A stretch of DNA of 12,367 nucleotides, taken from the NCBI GenBank assembly GCA_041656175.1, contig JBBAEA010000108.1, forward strand, positions 1 to 12,367, written 5' to 3'. Shown here piece by piece: positions 8,901-12,367 of the stretch. Under the pieces are notes generated by a model. It was given only the letters and a program-made list of their open reading frames with translations, was not told where the DNA came from and did no database searches. The stretch is from JBBAEA01 sp041656175. Lineage in GTDB: Bacteria > Myxococcota_A > Bradymonadia > UBA4248. Every line of letters starts with the position of its first letter. The first letter of the stretch is position 1. The position numbers and the translations under genes were made by a program.

Positions 8901-10465
8901 CTATGGGTAAGGTTTGGAGTGATTCGTTAGAAGATCCCAAAGAAGCGGGAATCTACTACGAAGCCGCGCTCGATAACGGCGCGACGCAAGCGGATCTCAT
9001 TGAACGCTGCCTAGAGATTTATCGCCAAGTTGGCCGCTACGCCGAGGCGCTGGAACTCGTCGATAAGCTCACACAAACAACCAGCGATCCCAAAATACTC
9101 GCCAGTTTGTGGTGCACACGAGGAGAACTCACTGAGCAAATTTCGCCCGATCAGGCGACGGAAGCCTTTGATATGGCGCTTTCCTACTCACCAGGGATTG
9201 CGAAAGCACTCGATGGCCTAGAGCGCATGCTTGCTGCGCGAAGTGAATGGAGCCAGTTAGCCGACCTACTCGAAGGCAGGCTAGAAGGTGAAGCCGATGA
9301 GAGCCAGCAAGCTTCCATTATGCTGCGACTAGCGGATCTTTACACGGAGAAGCTAGATAAGGCTGATAAAGCGAGGCAGCTACTCGAACGCGTTTTGGAA
9401 TCTCACCCCTCAGCCGAGGTCATAGAACGCCTGCTAAAAGCAACACCACAAGAGCAGCACGATGAACGTATCAACTTGCTCAAAAAAGGCATTACATACT
9501 GTGAAGAGCGCTACCAAAAAGCTATCGAAATAGCACTCTACCTACACGATAAAGACAAGAAACTACAAGCCTGGGCGATTCTTTCGCCGTTGCGAGCACT
9601 CTTGAACGTCGATGCGCAGCTAAAGGATATACTCAACAACTTAAAAACAGAATTTGAGAAACCCGAAACGCTTCTGTATGAAAAACTACAAGAAGTGCTG
9701 CCCAAATTCAGCGATGAGCAATTCGCGATAGTCGACGCGATAAACCTCGTTCGTGAAAAACTAGGAAGCTTTGGTGCGAACAATCTCGATGAAGTGACAC
9801 AAGGAGCTGCTGAAGTTACGGAATTTACCCCAAACGGCAAACTGTTCCACCAAATGAAGGCGGCGCTTGGTCTCGAAAATATTCAACTATGGCGTTCGGC
9901 TGATCTGCCCCAAGCTATCGTTGTCATTGACGCGGACCCCACCATCGTTTGCATCAAAACTGAGATCTTCCAAAAAGCAAGTGGCAACGAGATCCAGTTC
10001 TGGCTAGCAAAAGCGCTGCTCTACGCCCACCCCGACTACAGAAGCAGCAGCGCTGCACCGGCACAAACCCGCGAGCTGCTAGCTGAAGCGATACTCGCCG
10101 TTGCGGGGATTATAGAAAGCTATCCCGAGATCGAAGCGATCGTAAAACAACTGTCGCAAAATCTTGAAGATAGCAGTATTGAAGATCTGCGCTCATCGCT
10201 CACGCTCTATGAACAAGATGCCTTGCACGAATGCGCCAAAACATTTTGGAAAGACGCTGAACTTGTCAGCGATATCGCAGGCTCTTTAACCGTTGCGGAA
10301 CTACGCACTGTTTGGAGAGCACAAAGCAGAATCGACGAAAGCATACCTGAGCAAAGAAGTGCAAAGAGCATCGAAGACCTCGATGCGATCTTCCAAAACT
10401 CCGAAACCCTCAGCGAGGTACTCGCCTTTTACGTAGGCGAAAAATTCGGCGATTTACTTACATAA
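2909..10465 (+). CDS. Giant TPR-repeat scaffold protein, function unknown
   Basis: A 2518-residue protein with no signal peptide or membrane segment seen, so probably cytoplasmic. Residues 1-355 are low-complexity and acidic, with a Pro/Arg/Gly-rich stretch at about 109-172 and three near-identical 13-residue repeats (ALDDSVDSSDVSA) from 285. From about 370 to 2300 it is a chain of degenerate tetratricopeptide-type helical pairs, for example near 714 (ERAIALWKRIIHEHPED), 786 (EKAEECWLKVMAIDPMNP), 1139 (RRAMEEYRRLLVLQPYD), 1355 and 1937. Residues 2300-2518 form a non-TPR cap (LWRSADLPQAIVVID, then EIQFWLAKALLYAHPDY) resembling the C-termini of large TPR proteins of myxobacteria-like bacteria. 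TPR arrays bind proteins; no catalytic motif is visible. The ATG has AGGAG (2898-2902) six bases upstream. The 5' part is G/T-rich and the 3' part C/A-rich on the coding strand. Confidence 0.9.
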   Translation: MSSNEHDVLGLPGSGIEGADEMHDEIEAAMGIFGVPDNADELEFDSAFDALLSEPAKSDVEGVDADASDVGGERVEAEESVLEQGDDSRVLGANVGRSGDRFAAHRGTGRFPAAVPPRAPVAGPRIYGAGSGVVPSVAAPPAPPMRGASRAPVVAPPMRGVGRGRVMPPKPREDFEAKLDASAEVEELAKRALDEAGQVLSESTMGGELRRDASDVQELRHDMAEDSTLGFIEVESSVEEDSAVQSSEDEFGDAAVDELAGDSAVEAIEPDGVLSATADPVAVEALDDSVDSSDVSAALDDSVDSSDVSAALDDSVDSSDVLAAVAVEDDSSEQAAQSQESGALAKPELDLQQKPVILPIPEQLAGHKYLSEHAEYRSESRRLLRSQDWRALAEMMDNSLNFASWASLPEVRSSMLKDLARLYGEQLGNPQREEETYAKLLLEDATDREALQYMVERLEEREDYEKIHALYRRAVDNTWDHAERVRYTQDAVEIAAEQMHKPALVIEDWEHLWAMGEHGDEVEANLLASYRRYGHWRALAKFIEARCREWGNLERLGWREIVEIYISGLKSAEEAHGPLESLLKERPLDPLLLLQSVNVSRLSGDIDKLAQLSRISGLSANVSHDILRATADVLWEQGERELSVQAYDVLLLSLPDDRDALQAKENYFLESGNYEALCVFYEGRADKALDEEAVDEVRANLEKAAKVAEEWLNDTERAIALWKRIIHEHPEDASAYEKIIKLYESIDDVHGVSQSLEGLLGISYRPAVRKELLARLGTLYFDRLEQYEKAEECWLKVMAIDPMNPMVSEELSRIYAKRGDYGALDKSLMQQIRTARPEDVLSLTINKAKYLEEDSPLSGRSAASWEMVLDYSPHERNALESLAKCAQALERPHVMMGALEQAFVDEHDLDERIALGLRIAKAREEHASYVSTLAAYLRVLRLEPCNSVALEAMEKLCAKKERGLLAAVLEHAVCFEVDVSNKVLLLKRVLQAVDEDEISKRISILRRLIGLGDKDSFAALASLVQENDQYEELAASYMRAAYEASYDEETLSAIKSWAKINEEKLDDASSAFMLVLSAGLETEKLENLLGELDRLAQKTARWEDMLAVLGRLSVPSFSESQRRYVIERRLEILLKHINSPRRAMEEYRRLLVLQPYDLEVLHSAEALAQENDLYDELLALYDELWDKTQSLGQRLEISAKRYQLYKETLKSKEAAFYELILSYRLHPSAEISEQLKREAELLGRHDLSAALLESEARAAMQPDAESLSAVAEIYEELLVDPLAATSLYASAFSLQPANSEYFEKLKSFAADTQHKERHAHIVRSAASLALEQEDEETAVSLYRYVAEYYVEQLQDKERSIDIQRRIMRIDPHNIAASEALIEWHEQRNEWSELRSEIKHRISAGGDEETICDYWMRVAVLSRDHLNDLEGAFEAYAQILTIQEDNEEARVGVSELTGSEIGPEVTARRLKLELRLASEEDRPRIMLNLAKLQDEELKQTDAACETLESLYAETGPLGIGFKPLSALYERQKEWSSLAKIYKENAEAQELEGEYEKAVANLQKALKLADTQLHDDAFTESLVRKLYEINPQSLEMFERYNTILLKSQQWSELSTLLASAKNIDGVAPYLKGYNFELARIKWLALNSEDEALAIYKNLTRPGKVERNAFLGMASIYLKQGKVDDYISVMEQVAKLIDPVWGAILYCHLAEVCDENDKANQVANYYRSARGLDANNANASEGLRSIGRRLKNWRQASALLPDEDERELGVITRSERLCALAKKAKKNEEARTWLWKAIAVNHDNIVAWEELAKIEAALGNTREQYESQFGALGAFERSNAPSEANAIKKAYHLQNVALAAQEIGLHDRVESLYRQAFAIAPDYAPVAVAVGNLKHESGDLKNAFKIYDRILKSEDASLDQNTRIEMHLKRGLLANAEKNYELALDDLRQTVKAKPLHIEALLGLAETYLQMQQPLLSLYHLQQALIVTPDKTDTRGEILYTMGKVWSDSLEDPKEAGIYYEAALDNGATQADLIERCLEIYRQVGRYAEALELVDKLTQTTSDPKILASLWCTRGELTEQISPDQATEAFDMALSYSPGIAKALDGLERMLAARSEWSQLADLLEGRLEGEADESQQASIMLRLADLYTEKLDKADKARQLLERVLESHPSAEVIERLLKATPQEQHDERINLLKKGITYCEERYQKAIEIALYLHDKDKKLQAWAILSPLRALLNVDAQLKDILNNLKTEFEKPETLLYEKLQEVLPKFSDEQFAIVDAINLVREKLGSFGANNLDEVTQGAAEVTEFTPNGKLFHQMKAALGLENIQLWRSADLPQAIVVIDADPTIVCIKTEIFQKASGNEIQFWLAKALLYAHPDYRSSSAAPAQTRELLAEAILAVAGIIESYPEIEAIVKQLSQNLEDSSIEDLRSSLTLYEQDALHECAKTFWKDAELVSDIAGSLTVAELRTVWRAQSRIDESIPEQRSAKSIEDLDAIFQNSETLSEVLAFYVGEKFGDLLT
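3761..3870 (+). repeat. 39-bp in-frame tandem repeat in the TPR gene
   Basis: Two complete 39-bp units (3761-3799, 3800-3838) and 32 bp of a third (3839-3870) are identical at nucleotide level. Each codes for 13 residues rich in Asp and Ser. Because synonymous positions are identical too, the expansion is recent, and because the unit is a multiple of three, copy-number change keeps the frame. It lies in the disordered acidic head, where length change is likely tolerated. Confidence 0.95.
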
Positions 10466-10493
10466 TACATCGCTTATGCGCTAAAACACATAG

Positions 10494-10520
10494 AGCGCCG
10501 TATAAAATACGGCGCTTTTT
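10494..10520 (+). terminator. Intrinsic terminator after the TPR gene
   Basis: A perfect 9-bp stem AGCGCCGTA / TACGGCGCT around a TAAAA loop, followed by TTTT, C and TTT. It starts 29 bases past the TPR stop codon and ends 15 bases before the gmd start. A weaker stem, GCGCT (10478-10482) with AGCGC (10494-10498), would compete with the left arm, so attenuation is conceivable. Confidence 0.88.
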
Positions 10521-10535
10521 CTTTAAAGGAGAGAG

Positions 10536-11621
10536 ATGAAAAAAGCACTAATCACTGGCGTAACAGGACAAGACGGTGCGTACCTCGCAGAGTTTTTGCT
10601 CGAAAAAGGCTACGAAGTCCACGGCCTAAAACGCCGCGCATCCAGCTTTAACACGCAACGCATCGACCACCTTTACGAGGAACCACACGCAAAAAACCGC
10701 CGATTCTACCTACACTACACCGATATCACCGACACCTCCAACCTGGTCCGCATCATACAATCCATACAACCCGACGAAATCTACAACCTCGCCGCGCAAA
10801 GTCACGTACAAGTCTCATTTGAAGTACCCGAATACACCGCCCAAACCGATGGCATCGGCACCCTGCGACTCCTTGAGGCTATTCGCATCCTAGGGTTGCA
10901 GAATAAAATTCGCTTTTATCAGGCTTCCACCTCAGAATTATTCGGTAAAGTCCAAGAAACTCCGCAGACCGAACGGACGCCCTTCTACCCACGCTCCCCC
11001 TACGCCGCCGCCAAACTCTACGCCTACTGGATCGTCGTCAACTACCGCGAATCCTACCAAATGTTCGCCTGCAATGGCATTCTCTTTAACCATGAAAGCC
11101 CGCGCCGCGGCGAAACCTTCCTCACCCGCAAAGTCACCCGCGCCGTCGCCAATATCAAACTCGGCGTTCAAGACAAACTCTACGTCGGAAACCTCAACGC
11201 CAAGCGCGATTGGGGCTTCGCAGGCGATTACGTCGAAGCGATGTGGCTCATGCTCCAACACGACACGCCCGAAGATTTCGTCATCGCAACGGGCAAAACC
11301 ACCTCCGTTCGCGAATTTATTACCCTTGCATTCGCCGAAATGGACTACAAAATTCGATGGGAAGGCGAAGGCATCGAAGAAAAAGGCGTCGACGCCCAAA
11401 GCGGCAAAATCCTAGTCCAAGTCGACCCACGCTACTTTCGACCCACCGAAGTCGACCTGCTCCTCGGCGACCCCAGCAAAGCCAAGCGCCTCCTTGGCTG
11501 GCAGCCCCGCGTCCAACTCCCCGAACTCGTCGCCATGATGGTCAAAAGCGACTACGAACTCGCCAAACGCGACCAACTTTTACGCGAAAACGACTATTTC
11601 GTTGGACCACAATTTGATTAA
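10536..11621 (+). CDS. gmd: GDP-mannose 4,6-dehydratase
   Basis: Gmd (EC 4.2.1.47) converts GDP-D-mannose to GDP-4-dehydro-6-deoxy-D-mannose with bound NADP, the entry step to GDP-L-fucose, GDP-D-rhamnose and related sugars for surface polysaccharides or glycoproteins. The 361 residues are close to the usual 340-375. This is an extended short-chain dehydrogenase: Rossmann motif GVTGQDG at 8-14, LKRRASSFNTQRIDHL, NLAAQSHV from 84, catalytic Thr132 and Glu134 in STSELFG, Tyr156 and Lys160 in YPRSPYAAAK, and the family-specific NHESPRRGETFLTRK from 185. The ATG follows AAGGAG (10526-10531) by four bases. No fcl, rmd or other sugar gene follows; the next 746 bp are repeats. The coding strand is strongly C-rich over G. 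With an intrinsic terminator immediately upstream, expression needs read-through or a promoter inside the TPR gene end. Confidence 0.97.
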   Translation: MKKALITGVTGQDGAYLAEFLLEKGYEVHGLKRRASSFNTQRIDHLYEEPHAKNRRFYLHYTDITDTSNLVRIIQSIQPDEIYNLAAQSHVQVSFEVPEYTAQTDGIGTLRLLEAIRILGLQNKIRFYQASTSELFGKVQETPQTERTPFYPRSPYAAAKLYAYWIVVNYRESYQMFACNGILFNHESPRRGETFLTRKVTRAVANIKLGVQDKLYVGNLNAKRDWGFAGDYVEAMWLMLQHDTPEDFVIATGKTTSVREFITLAFAEMDYKIRWEGEGIEEKGVDAQSGKILVQVDPRYFRPTEVDLLLGDPSKAKRLLGWQPRVQLPELVAMMVKSDYELAKRDQLLRENDYFVGPQFD

Positions 11622-11663
11622 GCTTCTTTTGCGGGGGGGCTTTGCCCCCCTACGCGCAAGCTT
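11620..11663 (+). terminator. G/C-run hairpin directly after gmd
   Basis: A 7-bp stem GGGGGGC / GCCCCCC with a TTT loop (11634-11650) enclosed by AAGCTT at both ends (11620-11625 and 11658-11663). It overlaps the gmd stop codon. There is no T-run after it, so it may slow or protect rather than terminate. The CCCCCCTACG edge resembles the palindromic repeat family B. Confidence 0.45.
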
Positions 11664-11668
11664 CCCTC

Positions 11669-11756
11669 AAAATAAGCCAGTTCGCGCGTAATTTTGTGCG
11701 CCGTTTCGCCTAATCGGCGAACCAGCGCACAAAATGCGCTTACTGGCTTATTTTTT
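11669..11756 (+). terminator. Long palindrome, probable gmd terminator
   Basis: An 86-base imperfect palindrome: outer 13-bp arm AAAATAAGCCAGT / ACTGGCTTATTTT (11669-11681, 11742-11754), a GCGC/GCGC step, an 11-bp arm ATTTTGTGCGC / GCGCACAAAAT (11691-11701, 11725-11735) and an apical TTCGCC / GGCGAA stem (11705-11710, 11716-11721). It ends in TTTTTT and begins with AAAA, so it could stop transcription in either direction. It is much longer than a typical intrinsic terminator, so it may also be a palindromic repeat element. Confidence 0.55.
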
Positions 11757-11814
11757 AGGTGATCTTGCGCTACCCCCCAAAAAACATCATCTTGCGCTCT
11801 TTTCAGCGATCGTG

Positions 11815-11854
11815 TTCAAAATAAAAACCCATAAAATCAATACCCCACACAGAA
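11815..11854 (+). repeat. AT-rich repeat family C, copy 3 (core only)
   Basis: Resembles 1665-1704 in register without gaps: TTCAAAATAAAA, a variable triplet, ATAAAATCAATA, then CACACAGA against TTACACAGA. The flanks on both sides are unrelated to copies 1 and 2, so only the 40-bp core is shared here. Confidence 0.55.
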
Positions 11855-11936
11855 AAACCGCGTTGTGGCCATTCCATAGCAATCAAAGCATACTGGGTTT
11901 TGCAGAACTACACGCTGTGACAGCAGGGAACGCTCA

Positions 11937-11962
11937 CGAACTATTCAGTCGAACTATTCAGT
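11937..11962 (+). repeat. 13-bp perfect tandem duplication
   Basis: CGAACTATTCAGT occurs twice head to tail (11937-11949 and 11950-11962). It is followed by TTAAA...TTTAA inverted arms. No function is evident; it could be a replication-slippage product or a pair of binding sites. Confidence 0.8.
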
Positions 11963-12028
11963 TAAATTTTCCAGTTTAATAGATGGGCTGGTTCTGAACT
12001 ATATTTATAATGAAGGATATATATAATA

Positions 12029-12151
12029 ATGAGAAACGCGATGATTATGCGAAAAGTGGCATCATTATTGCCTTCACTTAAATCCGATCGGGCGGAAACA
12101 TTTTTGCTCCCTCTTTTTAACAATGATAATCGGAGACCTTTGCACGGCTAG
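12029..12151 (+). pseudogene. Short ORF apparently cut by the MITE-like element
   Basis: A 40-codon frame starting MRNAMIMRKVASLLPSL. The last six codons and the stop TAG lie within the left end of the MITE-like element copy that begins at 12133, so the native C-terminus, if there was one, was replaced at about codon 35. AAGGA lies about 11 bases before the ATG, a little far, and a TATAAT-like box sits upstream. I do not recognise the product. It may be the 5' remnant of an interrupted gene, or a chance frame. The continuation, if real, would appear beyond the element, outside this window. Confidence 0.25.
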
Positions 12152-12367
12152 AAATTGTGAATTTAATTTTACAAATCCGATACAGTTTTAAACAAAATGA
12201 GACATTTTGTAGAGAAATATAAGCTAAAAATACTAATAAAATAAGGCAAGGTGAAGATGGAATGACATTTTATTCGAAAAGTGCTTAAAAGAGTGCTTTC
12301 TTAGTGCCACAGCCGTCCAGGCTGTGGCCGCTTCGCGCGCGGCCTCAGCCGCGACCAATCGCTGACA
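12133..12367 (+). mobile_element. MITE-like element, second copy, cut by window edge
   Basis: Matches 2203-2437 without gaps, with 8 differences in 235 bases by direct reading. It begins at the inverted terminus GAGACCTTTGCACGG and includes the AT-rich left half, the ACAAAATG/CATTTTGT hairpin, the GCCACAGCC/GGCTGTGGC hairpin and the start of the right-end module. Its final bases read CGCTGACA, as in the copy at 79, not CGCGGACA as at 2427. The left flank is AATCG (12128-12132). A full copy would extend about 90 bases past the window. Confidence 0.8.

Larger units (their letters stand above)
11622..12132. other. Repeat-rich region after gmd
   Basis: No recognised protein family is encoded here. 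The stretch contains two hairpins behind gmd, an unrelated poly-C tract near 11773, the third copy of AT-rich repeat C (11815-11854), a 13-bp tandem duplication (11937-11962), an AT-rich block with TATAAT at 12006-12011 that lacks a good -35 box, and a 40-codon frame at 12029. An 81-codon frame from 11734 starts inside a palindrome and runs through the repeat, and is not credible. Confidence 0.7.

Noticed and set aside
11734..11979. 81-codon plus-strand frame after gmd
   Set aside because: It begins within the long palindrome and crosses repeat C3; no ribosome site and no recognisable family.
12001..12031. Replication-terminus dif site or origin in the AT-rich block
   Set aside because: TATATATAATAATG-type sequence lacks the paired XerC/XerD arms, and there are no DnaA-box clusters; it is more simply a promoter-like or AT-rich spacer.

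Overview
The window looks like bacterial chromosome from a Myxococcota/Bradymonadota-like (deltaproteobacterial) lineage. The main evidence is the giant cytoplasmic TPR protein: a long acidic, proline-containing N-terminus, dozens of degenerate helical repeats and a non-TPR C-terminal cap resemble proteins I associate with that group. This is a family resemblance from memory, not a search result. Base composition is moderate.

Layout. Positions 1-179 are a run of hairpins ending in a 101-bp repeat that stops two bases short of the ackA stop codon. Positions 182-1372 (minus) encode acetate kinase. Positions 1373-2908 are a 1.5-kb stretch with no convincing gene. It is built from at least three interspersed repeat families, including a complete 325-bp MITE-like element (2203-2527) with inverted ends and a 5-bp target duplication. 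Positions 2909-10465 (plus) encode the 2518-residue TPR protein. A clean intrinsic terminator (10494-10520) separates it from gmd (10536-11621, plus), GDP-mannose 4,6-dehydratase. Positions 11622-12367 are again repeats: two strong hairpins behind gmd, a third copy of an AT-rich repeat, a 13-bp tandem duplication, a short ORF and the left 235 bp of a second copy of the MITE-like element, cut by the window edge.

How the genes relate. There is no obvious shared pathway. AckA interconverts acetate + ATP and acetyl phosphate + ADP. Gmd begins GDP-fucose/GDP-rhamnose-type sugar synthesis for surface polysaccharides. The TPR protein is probably a protein-interaction scaffold of unknown partner. ackA is divergent from the TPR gene, and the terminator argues against a simple TPR-gmd operon. 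The usual partners pta (for ackA) and fcl/rmd (for gmd) are not in the window.

Most unusual are the non-coding parts. Related palindromic repeats differ mainly in ways that keep their stems paired, the right end of the mobile-like element occurs joined to different interiors, and the plus-strand GC skew changes sign inside the single 7.5-kb TPR gene. I see no CRISPR array, tRNA, rRNA, phage or defence gene here.
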